This document shows, in pieces, positions 45,863-55,010 of a stretch of 64,000 bases of DNA (the stretch's first letter is position 1; every line of letters starts with the position of its first letter). Source of the stretch: CAWCFV01 sp963794995 (GTDB lineage: Bacteria; Actinomycetota; Actinomycetes; JACCUZ01); assembly GCA_963794995.1 (NCBI GenBank), contig CAWCFV010000002.1, forward strand, positions 1,550,001 to 1,614,000, in the 5' to 3' direction. Under the pieces are notes generated by a model, which saw nothing but the letters and a program-made list of their open reading frames with translations, made no database searches and was not told where the DNA came from. A program made the translations under genes and the position numbers.

Positions 45863-46546
45863 TCACACCAGCAGCCCGTCGCGGACCTGGATGCGGCGGC
45901 CGGCCAGGCTCGCGACCTCGGGGTCGTGCGTCACGACGACGACGGCCACCCCGCCGCTGGTGACGAGGTCGGCGAGCAGCCCCATCACCTCGGCGCCGCT
46001 GCCCGTGTCGAGGTTCCCCGTCGGCTCGTCCGCCAGGAGCAGGCTCGGCTCCCCCACGAGCGCCCGCGCGATGGCGACGCGCTGCTGCTCGCCGCCGGAG
46101 AGCTGCGAGGGCCGGTGCCCGAGCCGGTGCCCGAGCCCGACGGACACCAGCGCCGCCTCGGCTCGCTCGAGCCGCTGCACGCGGCGCACACCGCGGTAGA
46201 CGAGGGGCAGCGCGACGTTGTCGAGGGCGCTGGTGCGGCCGAGCAGCTGGAAGGACTGGAAGACGAAGCCGATGGTGCGGTTGCGCAGCATCGCGAGCTC
46301 GCCGTCGTCGAGGGTGGCGACGTCGCGACCGCCCACGCGCAGCGTGCCCGACGACGGCCGGTCCAGGCAGCCGAGCAGGTGCATGAGGGTCGACTTGCCG
46401 CTGCCGCTCGGCCCGACGACGGCGACGTACTCCCCGGGCGCGATGCGCAGGCTCACACCGCGCAGGGCCTCGACCGCCACACCGTCGAGCTGGTAGCTGC
46501 GCCGTACGTCGACGGCCTCCACCGCGGGTACGGCGCCGCCCGTCAC
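45863..46546 (-). CDS. MacB/LolD-type ABC transporter ATP-binding protein
   Basis: A 227-residue ATPase with Walker A VVGPSGSGKSTLMHLLG, Q-loop FVFQSFQLL, signature QLSGGEQQRVAIARAL, Walker B LLLADEPTGNLD and the H-loop VVVVTHDPEVA. The LGCLDRPSSG segment is typical of the LolD/MacB group. The GTG at 46546 overlaps the adaptor gene stop as GTGA. It powers the permease encoded 49 bases downstream. Confidence 0.95.
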   Translation of the reverse strand: MTGGAVPAVEAVDVRRSYQLDGVAVEALRGVSLRIAPGEYVAVVGPSGSGKSTLMHLLGCLDRPSSGTLRVGGRDVATLDDGELAMLRNRTIGFVFQSFQLLGRTSALDNVALPLVYRGVRRVQRLERAEAALVSVGLGHRLGHRPSQLSGGEQQRVAIARALVGEPSLLLADEPTGNLDTGSGAEVMGLLADLVTSGGVAVVVVTHDPEVASLAGRRIQVRDGLLV

Positions 46547-47875
46547 GGCACCTCGTCGCCCACACGCACCTGGTCGGCCCCGCGGACGACGACCCGCTCG
46601 CCCGCCGAGAGCCCCTCGAGCACCTGCACCCGGCTGCGCCCCTGCGCGCCCAGCCGCACCGTCCGCTCGCGGGCCCGCCCGTTGCGGACGACCCACACCG
46701 CGTCGCGCCGCCCGTCGCGGAAGACCGCGGCGGCAGGAACGGCGACGACGTCCTGAGCCACCCGCACGAGGAGGTCGGCCACCGCGCTCATGCCCGGCCG
46801 GGGCGTCGGCGCGACCGTCCCGTCGGGGAGCGTGCCACGGCCGAGCGAGAGCCGGACCACGTAGGTGACGCCGCCCCGGCTGGACTGGGTGGGGGTCGGG
46901 TCGACGCTCACCACCGAGGACTCGTAGGTGGCGTCGGGAACAGCGTCGAGCTCCGCGGTGGCCGCGACACCGCCCTGCACGAGCAGCACGTCGGTCTCGT
47001 CGACCTGCGCGGTCAGGGAGAGGGTGGACGCGTCGGTGACCGAGAGCAGGCCCTGGCCGGTGGTCACGGGGGCGCCCTCGGCCAGCGCCGCGTCGACGGT
47101 CGACCCGCCGCCACCACCGAGGAGGTCGCCCGCCTGGCCACGGAGGCTCTCGGGCAGCTGGTCCAGCAGCGACGACGGGTCGGCGCCCGTGGCGCCGGCC
47201 GCGGGCGGGGCCAGCGAGACCGTGCCGGCGATCGGGGACGCGGATCGTGAGCGCCTTCACCGCCCGGCGCCCGGCGGAGACCGCCGCCCTGGTCTGCACC
47301 CGCTGCGCCGAGGACAGGGCCGTGACGGCGTCGGAGAGGCTGCCGATCCCGGCCGCGAGCTGGGCCGCGGCCCGGTCGGCGGCCGAGCGGGCCGCGCGGT
47401 ACTGCGACTGCGAGACCGACAGCGCCGACAGCGCCTGCCTGCGGGCGGCCCGGTCGGGGATCCGCCGGGCGGCCGTGCGCGCCCGCGCGAAGGCGGCCGA
47501 CGCCTGCGCGTCGGCCGCGGCGGCGCCGGCCAGCGAGACGGGGGCGCCGCCGGACCGGCCGGCCTCGGCGGCCCGGGCGTCGGCGCGCAGCGCCTGGCGC
47601 AGCCGCCGGCGGGTGTCCGGCGACTCGACGCGCAGGAGCAGCTGCCCTTGCCTGACCTGCTGGCCCTCGCGCACCCGCAGCTCGCCGACCGTGCCGTCGG
47701 CGGTCGAGGCGATGGCCGCGCTGGCGCGGGCGGTCACGGTCGCCGGGGCCTCGACCACCTCGGTGACGGTCGCGCGCTCGACCCCCGCCACCTGGACGGC
47801 GCTGCCGTCGTCACCGCTGCACGCCGAGACGGCGAGCACGGCGACCAGGACGAGCGCGGCAGCGCGGGAGATCAC
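46543..47875 (-). CDS. MacA-like periplasmic-adaptor lipoprotein, interrupted by a frameshift
   Basis: A HlyD/MacA-family adaptor. The first frame (GTG 47875) has a signal with lipobox LAVSAC, a biotinyl-lipoyl-like half (STADGTVGELRVREGQQVRQ) and a long alanine-rich coiled coil. After TIRVP the frame breaks near 47225-47240, where one extra C in a CCCC run fits; the other frame continues PIAGTVSL, then TTGQGLLSVTDASTLSLTAQ and the barrel domain to 46543. Removing that base restores one protein of about 440 residues. Likely a sequencing insertion. Confidence 0.87.
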
Positions 47876-47895
47876 CGCCTCATCGTAGGTATGTT

Positions 47896-47937
47896 CCCGG
47901 ACCGGATCGCCGAGGGAGCCTGCCGATCCGGTCCGGG
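47896..47937 (-). terminator. Hairpin terminator after the cold-shock gene
   Basis: Perfect 14-base arms cccggaccggatcg (47896-47909) and cgatccggtccggg (47924-47937) lie two bases after the cold-shock gene stop on the minus strand and before the adaptor gene. Confidence 0.7.
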
Positions 47938-47939
47938 GG

Positions 47940-48323
47940 TCAGGAGTCCAGGTCGGCGGCGACGGCCCGCAGGACGGCGGCGGTCTTGCCCGCCATCGCC
48001 TTGTCGGGGTACCGGCCGCGGCGCAGCGAGTTGCCCACGCCGTCGAGCAGCTTGATGAGGTCCTCGACGATGACGGACATGTCCTCGGCGGGCTTGCGGG
48101 CACCGGCCGCGACCGACGGGAGGGGGTCGAGCAGGGTCACGGTGAGCGCCTGCTCGCCGCGGCGGCCGTCGACGATGCCGAACTCCACGCGGGCGCCGGG
48201 CTTGAGTGCCGGCACACCGGCGGGCAGCGCGGAGGAGTGCACGAAGACCTCGCCGCCGTCGTCCCTCGACAGGAAGCCGAAGCCCTTGTCGGTGTCGTAC
48301 CACTTGACCTTGCCGGTGGGCAC
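47940..48323 (-). CDS. Cold-shock-domain protein with C-terminal extension
   Basis: A 127-residue protein. Residues 1-65 are a cold-shock domain with RNP1 KGFGFLSRD and RNP2 EVFVHSS, binding single-stranded nucleic acid. The last 60 residues are a helical extension (SVIVEDLIKLLDGVGNSLRR and following) found in the longer actinobacterial CSP form. GTG 48323 has GAGG five bases upstream. It is monocistronic, ending in a strong hairpin. Confidence 0.93.
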   Translation of the reverse strand: MPTGKVKWYDTDKGFGFLSRDDGGEVFVHSSALPAGVPALKPGARVEFGIVDGRRGEQALTVTLLDPLPSVAAGARKPAEDMSVIVEDLIKLLDGVGNSLRRGRYPDKAMAGKTAAVLRAVAADLDS

Positions 48324-48413
48324 GGGAACCTCATCGCTCGTCGTCGGTGGACCGCGCGCACGACCGTGCGCGGCCGGCCAGGATATCCCGCGGACGGGCT
48401 GGTTCCCAGCCGG

Positions 48414-49850
48414 TCAGCGGTAGCGGCCCGGGTCGGGCAGCAGCTCGTTCATCGAGCCGGACCGGAAGCCCCGGGGGTCGACCTCGAGGTCCCGGAAGCC
48501 CGCCGCCAGCACCGCGTCCCGGACGGCGTCGCTGCCGGTGACCGCCTCGACAGCGCCGGGGGACACCTCCAGACGGGCCGCGTCGCCCAGGTCGCGCACC
48601 CGGACGTCGGGTGCCTCGATGCCGGCCCGGGCGAGGACGGCGCGCACCGACTCCTCGGCCCGCTCGACCCTGGCCAGCCGGGCCGGCGTGATCTCCAGGC
48701 CGAACGCCACCCGGCTGGACAGGCAGGCGGCCGCCGGCTTGTCCCACGTGGCCAGGCCCCAGTCCCGGCTGGCCGCGCGCACCTGCGCCTTGGTCAGCCC
48801 GGCGTCGAGCAGCGGCGTCACCGCCGACCGCTCGGCCGCGGCCCGGATGCCGGGACGGAACCCGGCCACCGCGTCGTCGGCGTTGGTGCCGGTCGCGACG
48901 GCCGCGATGCCGAGCCCGTCGGCGAGCGGCCGCAGCACGTCCAGCAGCTCGGCCTTGCAGAAGTAGCAGCGGTCCCCCGCGTTGGCGCGGTAGCCGTCGC
49001 GGCTCATCTCGTCGGTGTCCGGGGCGAGGTGACGGACGCCCAGGCCCGCGGCGAAGGCCGATGCCGCCGAGAGCTCCGACCCGGGCAGGCTCGGGCTCAC
49101 CGCGGTCGCGGCCACGACGCGGTCGGCCCCGAGTGCGCGGACGGCGGCGGCGAGCAGGAACGCCGAGTCGGCACCGCCGGAGAACGCCACCACCACGGCG
49201 CCGAGGGCGCGCAGCGCGTCGTCGAGGTCGGCCAGCCGGCGGTCCAGGACGTAGCCGTCGAGCCAGGCGGGGAACTCGGTGAGGTCGGCGAGCACGACGT
49301 CGGCGCCGGCCGCGCGCAGCTCGTCGGCGGTCACCGGCCCGGTCGGCACGCCGACCGACACGGCACCGGCGGCACGGGCACCCAGGACGTCGCCGACGTG
49401 GTCGCCCACGTAGACGGTGGCGCCGTGCGCCAGCAGCGCCTGGGCCTTCTGCTCGCCCCAGAGCCAGCCCACGCACTCGTCGGCGTCGATGCCGAGGTGC
49501 TCGAGGTGCAGCCGGGCGTTCGGCTCGTACTTCCCGGTGACCACCACTGCCCGCCCGCCGTGGGCGTGGACGGCCCCCACCGCCTCGCGCGCCCCGTCGA
49601 AGGCGGGCGTGGGGTGCACGGCGAGACCTGGGTACAGCGCGCGGAACCGGTCCCCGACCTCCGCGTGCTGCTCGGGCGGGAACCAGCGGGCGACCTCCTC
49701 GTCCAGCGGCGGTCCGAGCCGGCTCACCGCCGCCGCGCTGTCGACGGCCACCCCGGTCTCGCGCGACAGCGCGTCCCAGACGGCCGCGATGCCCGGCCGG
49801 GTGTCGATGAGGGTCATGTCGAGGTCGAACCCGACGACGAGGGGGCGCAC
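48414..49850 (-). CDS. HAD phosphatase / LarE-type sulfur transferase fusion
   Basis: A 478-residue two-domain protein. Residues 1-205 are a PGP-like HAD hydrolase (GFDLDMTLIDTRPGI, VVTGKYEPNA, YVGDHVGDVLGA). Residues about 215-478 are a LarE/PP-loop ATPase: VVAFSGGADSAFLLA, CYFCKAELLDVL and the sacrificial-cysteine loop WDKPAAACLSSR. LarE donates sulfur from its own cysteine to build the nickel-pincer cofactor. No larB, larC or nickel enzyme is nearby, so the role is open. GTG 49850 begins the HAD domain. Confidence 0.88.
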   Translation of the reverse strand: MRPLVVGFDLDMTLIDTRPGIAAVWDALSRETGVAVDSAAAVSRLGPPLDEEVARWFPPEQHAEVGDRFRALYPGLAVHPTPAFDGAREAVGAVHAHGGRAVVVTGKYEPNARLHLEHLGIDADECVGWLWGEQKAQALLAHGATVYVGDHVGDVLGARAAGAVSVGVPTGPVTADELRAAGADVVLADLTEFPAWLDGYVLDRRLADLDDALRALGAVVVAFSGGADSAFLLAAAVRALGADRVVAATAVSPSLPGSELSAASAFAAGLGVRHLAPDTDEMSRDGYRANAGDRCYFCKAELLDVLRPLADGLGIAAVATGTNADDAVAGFRPGIRAAAERSAVTPLLDAGLTKAQVRAASRDWGLATWDKPAAACLSSRVAFGLEITPARLARVERAEESVRAVLARAGIEAPDVRVRDLGDAARLEVSPGAVEAVTGSDAVRDAVLAAGFRDLEVDPRGFRSGSMNELLPDPGRYR

Positions 49851-49869
49851 CGGCCCAGGGTAGGTGCCC

Positions 49870-50526
49870 TCAGCGCGGCGGCGCCTGGCGGTCCGCGCCG
49901 GCGGCGGGCTCGCCCAGGGTGAGGTCGAGCTGCTGCTGCCCGGCCAGCTGGCCGCGCTCGTCCAGGCCCGCCCCGGCGGCGGGGCTGCCGTGCCGGCCCT
50001 CGCCGCCGCCGAGGAGCTCGCCGAACAGCGCCCGGTAGTGGACGAGGGCCTGCCGCAGCTCCTCGGTCGAGGCCTCGCCGGCCCGGCGGCCGATGGCGTG
50101 CGCGGCGCGGTAGTGGTGGGCGAGCGCCGAGTGGTCGGTCGCCACCAGGTCACCGCGGTCGGCCACGTCGTCGACGGGGTAGCCGCGGTCCCGCATCACC
50201 TCGCCCACCAGCCGGTCGGCCTGCCCGGTCGCGCCGACGGGGTCGTCGACGAAGTCGGCCTGGACCGCCGCCCAGCGCTCGGCGTAGCGGTCGCGCTCCT
50301 CGGGCCCGAGGTCGCGGATCTCGGCCTGGTCGCGGCGGGTCGAGACGTCGGCGAGGCGGTGCTCGGCGTCGCGCCGGCTGCCGTGCTCGTCGACGGCACG
50401 GTCGTACTCCGGGCCGAAGCGCTCCTGCAGCCGGGCGGTCTCCTGGCTGCGCCGCCTGGTCCACAGGTAGGCGGCGACGGCCACCGCCAGCAGCACGACG
50501 GCGCCGAGGACGATCGCGGTGGTCAT
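49870..50526 (-). CDS. Membrane-anchored hypothetical protein
   Basis: A 218-residue protein with one N-terminal transmembrane segment (IVLGAVVLLAVAVAAYLW) followed by a helical, charged domain (RRRSQETARLQERFGPEYDR, RDLGPEERDRYAERWAAVQ) and a Gly/Ala/Gln-rich tail. Similar proteins are common in actinobacteria but have no known function. The ATG at 50526 puts the membrane helix at the start. It ends 20 bases before the HAD-LarE gene and may be co-transcribed. Confidence 0.8.
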   Translation of the reverse strand: MTTAIVLGAVVLLAVAVAAYLWTRRRSQETARLQERFGPEYDRAVDEHGSRRDAEHRLADVSTRRDQAEIRDLGPEERDRYAERWAAVQADFVDDPVGATGQADRLVGEVMRDRGYPVDDVADRGDLVATDHSALAHHYRAAHAIGRRAGEASTEELRQALVHYRALFGELLGGGEGRHGSPAAGAGLDERGQLAGQQQLDLTLGEPAAGADRQAPPR

Positions 50527-50633
50527 GGGGCTCCTCCAGGGGCGTCCGACGAGCGGCCGGTGGCCGACCCGCGGCACCTACCCCGCGCCGGCCCGACCAT
50601 TCCTGCCGGGACGGCGCGCCGGGGGAAGGGGTG

Positions 50634-51665
50634 TCAGCCGACCGACCGGACCTGCCGGTCCTGCTGGGTCGCCAGCTCGCGCTGCCGCGAGGTCAGCTGA
50701 GCAGCCACCGGGTAGGTCGCCGACGCCGCCTCACGGCTCTCCTCGGCCCATCGCTTGCGCATGGCCGACCGGCGCTCGAACGCGTCCTTGGCGTACTTCG
50801 CGACCAGCTTCGGCGAGGGCCGCTTGCCGGCGCCGGAGATCTGGTAGCCCCAGCGGGTCAGCTTGCGGCGCAGCACGGTCTCCATCAGGCCGAGCTCCCA
50901 CGGCTCGAGGCCCTTGCGCCACGACTCCACCTGGTCGGTGTTGACCGACTGCTTGAGGTTGCCGTGCCAGGTCTTCTTCTCGGGCACCACGTCGCGGACC
51001 TCGCTCGGCTCGAGCATCGCGGGGACGAAGTCCTCCTCGAGGAACGTGCACAGCTCGCGCAGCACGGGCTCGGGGTCGGCCACCAGCGACTCGTAGCGGA
51101 TCACGTGGAACACGTCCTTGGGCAGCCGCTTGGCGTTGCGCTGCGAGCAGTACTCCGCCTGCGACCAGGCCGCCATGGACCCGATCGAGTCGTACGGCCA
51201 CCACGGCATCTTCTTCAGCGACGCGACGTTGGCGCGGCCGTCGCGGACGATGTGCACGATCTGCGCGTCCGGGAACAGGCGCAGCAGGACGTCGACCTCC
51301 TGGTAGTAGGCCGGTCGCTTGTCGCCCCAGCGGGCGGCACCGTGCTTGTCGGCGAACAGCTTGAAGACGGTCCCGAACGCCGAGCCGATGGTGGGCGGTG
51401 CGTCGAGGATCGCCTTGAGGGTCTCGTCGGGGTCGAGGCCGAGGTCGCGGATCTTCGACCCGGTGCGCACGCAGGACTTGGCCAGGGCCGTGCGCTGCTG
51501 GTCGGTCGACAGGTCGCCGTACTTCTCCCGCTTGCGCCAGGTCTTGAGCAGGAACCGGGACTCCGGCGGCATCGCCAGCCGGGGGTGGGCGTGGATCATC
51601 AGCGACAGCATCGTGGTGCCGGACCGCGGACACCCCACGACGAAGATCGGCCGGTCGCTGCTCAC
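50634..51665 (-). CDS. PAPS-dependent sulfotransferase family protein, paralog 1
   Basis: A 343-residue sulfotransferase_3-type protein. The 5-prime phosphosulfate loop is FVVGCPRSGTTMLSLMIHAH, and the 3-prime phosphate region is IVHIVRDGRANVASLKKM. It shares the run RWGDKRPAYY and the later RYESLVADPEP with paralog 2 at 55011-56003. Such enzymes sulfate lipids, glycolipids or small molecules; the acceptor is unknown. GTG 51665 has GGAGG upstream. It is divergent from the XPB-partner gene. Confidence 0.85.
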   Translation of the reverse strand: MSSDRPIFVVGCPRSGTTMLSLMIHAHPRLAMPPESRFLLKTWRKREKYGDLSTDQQRTALAKSCVRTGSKIRDLGLDPDETLKAILDAPPTIGSAFGTVFKLFADKHGAARWGDKRPAYYQEVDVLLRLFPDAQIVHIVRDGRANVASLKKMPWWPYDSIGSMAAWSQAEYCSQRNAKRLPKDVFHVIRYESLVADPEPVLRELCTFLEEDFVPAMLEPSEVRDVVPEKKTWHGNLKQSVNTDQVESWRKGLEPWELGLMETVLRRKLTRWGYQISGAGKRPSPKLVAKYAKDAFERRSAMRKRWAEESREAASATYPVAAQLTSRQRELATQQDRQVRSVG

Positions 51666-51800
51666 AGTGCTGCCTCCCTGGGGCGGGCCGGTGGACCCGC
51701 GTCGCCGTCCCGTGCTTCCCGGTCCCCGTGACGTGAGCAGGAGGTTAGACGAACGGCGACGACCGGCGTGCACGCGGCCGCACCGCGTACCGTGGGCCGG

Positions 51801-54152
51801 ATGTCCACCTCCCGGCCGCGCAGCCTGGCGGACGACCTGCGCGCGCGTGACGACGCCGCGCTCGTCGCGCTCCTGCGCGCCCGTCCGGACCTGCTCTCGC
51901 CGGTGCCCTCGGACCTGGCCTCGCTGGCCGCGCGGGCGACGACGCGTCCCTCGGTGACCCGGGCCCTGGACCAGCTCGACCGCTTCGCCCTGCAGGTGGT
52001 CGAGGTGCTGTGCGCGCTGCCGGACCACAGCAGCGACGCCGACGTGCGCCGGCTGCTCGGCACCGACCCGGGGTCGGTGCTCGACGACCTGCACGCCCAG
52101 GCGCTGGTCTACCGCGACGACGCTGGCCGCCTGCTCGTCCCGCGGACCGTGGTGGAGGTCCTCGGGCACGCCGCAGGCGTCGGCCCGCCGGCCGACCAGC
52201 TCCTGCTCAGCTACGGCCCCGCGCGGCTGTCGGTGATCGCGACCGACCTGGGCCTCGAGCCCACCGGCGACCCGGTCCGCACGGCGCGGGCGATCGCTGC
52301 CGTGCTCGCGGACGACTCCCGGCTCGCCACGCTGCTCGCGCAGGCACCGGCCGGCGCCGCCGAGGCCCTGGCGACGATGACGTGGGGCACGCCCACCGGC
52401 CGCCTCGACCGCGCCCGCCGCGAGGTCGACGTCTCGACGGCCGCCAGCCCGGTCGACTGGCTGCTTGCCCACGGCCTGCTGGTGGGCACCGACCCGGCGA
52501 CCGTCGTGCTGCCCCGGGAGGTCGGGCTGCACCTGCGCGGCGGGCGGGTGCACCGCGCCGCCGAGCCCACCGTGCCCGCGCCGGTCACCGCCCCGGTCGA
52601 CCAGGAGCGGGTCGACCGGGCCGCTGCCGGTGCCGCGGCCGACACGGTGCGCCTGGTCGACGAGCTGCTCGAGCTGTGGTCCACGGAGCCGCCCAGGGCC
52701 CTGCGGGCAGGCGGGGTCGGCGTCCGCGAGCGCGCCCGCGCCGCCGCGGCCCTCGACGTCGACGAGCCCGTGCTCGCGCTCCTGGCCGAGACCGCCCACG
52801 CGGCCGGCCTGCTGGGCACCGGCGACGACGGCGACAGCGAGGTCTGGCTGCCGACACCGGCCTACGACGGATGGCTCGACGAGCCCGTCGCGCACCGTTG
52901 GGCGACCTTGGCGCGGGCCTGGCTGGTGTCGACCCGCGTCACCGGGCTGGCCGGGAGCCAGGACTCCCGGGGGAAGACACTGGCGCCGCTGGGCCCGGAC
53001 CTGGACCGCACGGTGGCCCCCGTGGTGCGGGCCGCGGTCCTCGCCGACCTGGTCGCCCTGCCCGACGGCACCGCCACCACCGTCGACTCCCTCGCTGCCC
53101 GGCTGCGCTGGCACGCGCCGCGCCGCGGTGGCCGGCTGCAGGAGGAGCTCGTCGCCTGGACGGTCCGGGAGGCGCAGCGGCTCGGGCTGCAGTCCGGTGG
53201 CGCGCTCGCAGGACACGGCCGGGCGCTGGCCGCCGGGGCCCCCGACGACGCGGTGGACGTGCTGGCCCGCCTGCTGCCGGTGCCGCTGGACCACCTGCTG
53301 CTGCAGGCCGACCTCACGGCCGTGGCACCCGGACCGCTGGAGCCCGCCCTGGCCCGCTCGGTGCGGCTGCTCGCCGACGTGGAGTCCACCGGTGGCGCCA
53401 CCGTCTACCGGTTCTCCGAGGCCACGGTCCGGCGGGCGTTCGACGCCGGCTGGACCTCGGCCGACGTCACCGGCCTGCTCGCCCGGCACTCCCGGACGCC
53501 CGTCCCCCAGCCGCTCGCGTACCTGGTCGAGGACGTCGCGCGGCGGCACGGCCGGGTACGCGTCGGCGCGGCCGCCTCGTTCGTGCGCTGCGATGACGAG
53601 GCCACCCTGGGGGTGCTGCTCTCCGAGCGCCGCGTCGCGGCGCTCGAGCTGCGCCGGATCGCGCCGACGGTTCTCGCCTCCAGCTCGCCGCCGGACGTCG
53701 TGCTGGACCGGTTGCGGTCGGTGGGGCTGGCCCCCGCCGCCGAGGGACCCGACGGAGCCGTGGTCGTGCGCCGACCCGAGTCCCGCCGGGCACCGGCCCG
53801 GCGCCCGGCCGCACCCGTGCTGCGCGCCGCCCCGGCGGTGCCGTCCGATCCCCTGCTCGACGCCGCGGTGCGGGCCATCCGGGGCGGCGACCGCCACGTC
53901 TCCGGGGCGCTGAGCACCGGCCGGCCCACGGCCGACGTCCTCGCGATGCTGGCGCAGGCGGCCGACGCGGGCACACCGCTGTGGATCGGCTACGTCGACG
54001 CCGAGGGCCGGGCGACCCAGCGCGTGGTCGAGCCGGTGGCCGTGGAGGGGGGCTACCTCAACGCCTACGACCACCTGCGCGCCGCGGTGCGTTCGTTCGC
54101 GGTGCACCGGATCACCGGCGTCTCGCCGCTGGACGACGAGTCCGCCTCCTGA
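51801..54152 (+). CDS. XPB/Ssl2-associated, WYL-like C-terminal domain protein
   Basis: A 783-residue protein often labelled helicase C-terminal domain protein. It has no Walker A or DEAD/H box, so it is not itself a helicase. The N-terminal half is made of helical and winged-helix repeats (LADDLRARDDAALVALLRAR, ALDQLDRFALQVVEVLCAL). The C-terminus (PLWIGYVDAEGRATQRVVEP and following to VHRITGV) looks like a WYL sensor domain. The XPB helicase gene lies 1.9 kb downstream on the same strand, suggesting a partner role in DNA repair. Confidence 0.8.
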   Translation: MSTSRPRSLADDLRARDDAALVALLRARPDLLSPVPSDLASLAARATTRPSVTRALDQLDRFALQVVEVLCALPDHSSDADVRRLLGTDPGSVLDDLHAQALVYRDDAGRLLVPRTVVEVLGHAAGVGPPADQLLLSYGPARLSVIATDLGLEPTGDPVRTARAIAAVLADDSRLATLLAQAPAGAAEALATMTWGTPTGRLDRARREVDVSTAASPVDWLLAHGLLVGTDPATVVLPREVGLHLRGGRVHRAAEPTVPAPVTAPVDQERVDRAAAGAAADTVRLVDELLELWSTEPPRALRAGGVGVRERARAAAALDVDEPVLALLAETAHAAGLLGTGDDGDSEVWLPTPAYDGWLDEPVAHRWATLARAWLVSTRVTGLAGSQDSRGKTLAPLGPDLDRTVAPVVRAAVLADLVALPDGTATTVDSLAARLRWHAPRRGGRLQEELVAWTVREAQRLGLQSGGALAGHGRALAAGAPDDAVDVLARLLPVPLDHLLLQADLTAVAPGPLEPALARSVRLLADVESTGGATVYRFSEATVRRAFDAGWTSADVTGLLARHSRTPVPQPLAYLVEDVARRHGRVRVGAAASFVRCDDEATLGVLLSERRVAALELRRIAPTVLASSSPPDVVLDRLRSVGLAPAAEGPDGAVVVRRPESRRAPARRPAAPVLRAAPAVPSDPLLDAAVRAIRGGDRHVSGALSTGRPTADVLAMLAQAADAGTPLWIGYVDAEGRATQRVVEPVAVEGGYLNAYDHLRAAVRSFAVHRITGVSPLDDESAS

Positions 54153-54248
54153 CGGCGGGCGCCGGGTCCGGCGGCCGGGGTTTTGTGATCACCGTCCGGC
54201 GGTAGGACCGGTCCCAGGCACGGGGCCGACCGCGACGCAGGAGGTCTC

Positions 54249-54404
54249 GTGCGCCAGCAGCAGATCCGCCGGAGCCCCCGCCGGGCCGAGCCCGCGGTCG
54301 CGGAGCCGGAGGTGGCCGACCCGGGCCGGCCACGAGGCGGCCTCGACGACGGCACCTCGCTCCTGCTCGAGGCCATCGAGGACGTCCTGGCGGCTCCGGT
54401 CTGA
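54249..54404 (+). CDS. Small hypothetical protein (51 residues)
   Basis: A GTG-started frame with an AGGAGG site (54239-54244) four bases upstream, better than most in the window. The product has a basic start (QQQIRRSPRRAEP), a Pro/Gly-rich centre and an acidic amphipathic end (GTSLLLEAIEDVLAAPV). I do not recognise a family. The acidic helical end recalls Pup, but the GGQ/GGE terminus is absent, so it is not Pup. It lies between the XPB-partner gene and the cNMP-binding gene. Confidence 0.55.
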   Translation: MRQQQIRRSPRRAEPAVAEPEVADPGRPRGGLDDGTSLLLEAIEDVLAAPV

Positions 54405-54556
54405 ACCGGTACCCGCGCCTGGCTTGACGCGGATGGTCGGTATTGCGGCCTACGGATTCCCGCGCGTCCCCGCCACCCTGTCCGCCGGCGCCCGTCTGCC
54501 CTACATTGCGGACGACCCGCCCCCACCCGCCCGCACCCGCCCCACCGGAGGCAACC

Positions 54557-55009
54557 ATGGCTGCCGACCACGTCGTTGCCGTCCTCGAGAAGATCGACCT
54601 GTTCCAGGGGCTCGGCCCTCGGGTGCTGCAGAGCATCGCCGAGGCCGGTCGCCGCGAGTCGTTCGGACCCGGTGAGACGGTGATGGCCGAGGGCGAGGAG
54701 GTCGGCGGGTTCCGCTCCTTCTCGGCCAAGGGGGTCGAGATGCACGTCGTGCTGGACGGCAGCGCCACCGCCAGCGTCGCCGGCGTGCCGCACGCGACCC
54801 TGGGGCCGGGCGACTACTTCGGCGAGGTGTCCCTGATCGACGGGCAGCCCCGGTCGGCCGACGTCGTGGCGGGCGACGAGGGGCTGCAGACCCTGGGGCT
54901 GGCGAAGTGGGCCTTCCAGGAGCTGCTCGAGCAGCACCCCGAGATCGCGGTGCCGATGCTGCGGGTGATGACGGCCCGGCTGCGCGCGGCCGAGCACCCC
55001 CGCGGCTGA
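54557..55009 (+). CDS. Stand-alone cyclic-nucleotide-binding domain protein
   Basis: A 150-residue CRP-fold sensor with no DNA-binding HTH. It opens DLFQGLGPRVLQSIAEAG and has the phosphate-binding-cassette-like LGPGDYFGEVSLIDGQPRSA, which keeps the GE and R of cNMP-binding cassettes. It may bind cAMP and act through another protein. ATG 54557 has GGAGG upstream. It ends one base before the converging sulfotransferase paralog 2. Confidence 0.88.
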   Translation: MAADHVVAVLEKIDLFQGLGPRVLQSIAEAGRRESFGPGETVMAEGEEVGGFRSFSAKGVEMHVVLDGSATASVAGVPHATLGPGDYFGEVSLIDGQPRSADVVAGDEGLQTLGLAKWAFQELLEQHPEIAVPMLRVMTARLRAAEHPRG

Positions 55010-55010
55010 C

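Noticed and set aside
50634..54107. 1157-codon minus-strand open frame
   Set aside because: Only its last 343 codons are real (sulfotransferase paralog 1); the rest is antisense to the XPB-partner gene and has shadow-frame composition.
54183..54195. ttgtgatcacc as a CRP or Rex site
   Set aside because: The TGTGA and TCAC halves overlap with no six-base spacer, so neither consensus is met.
54249..54404. Possible Pup gene
   Set aside because: The product ends LAAPV and not GGQ or GGE, and it lacks the Pup coiled-coil sequence.
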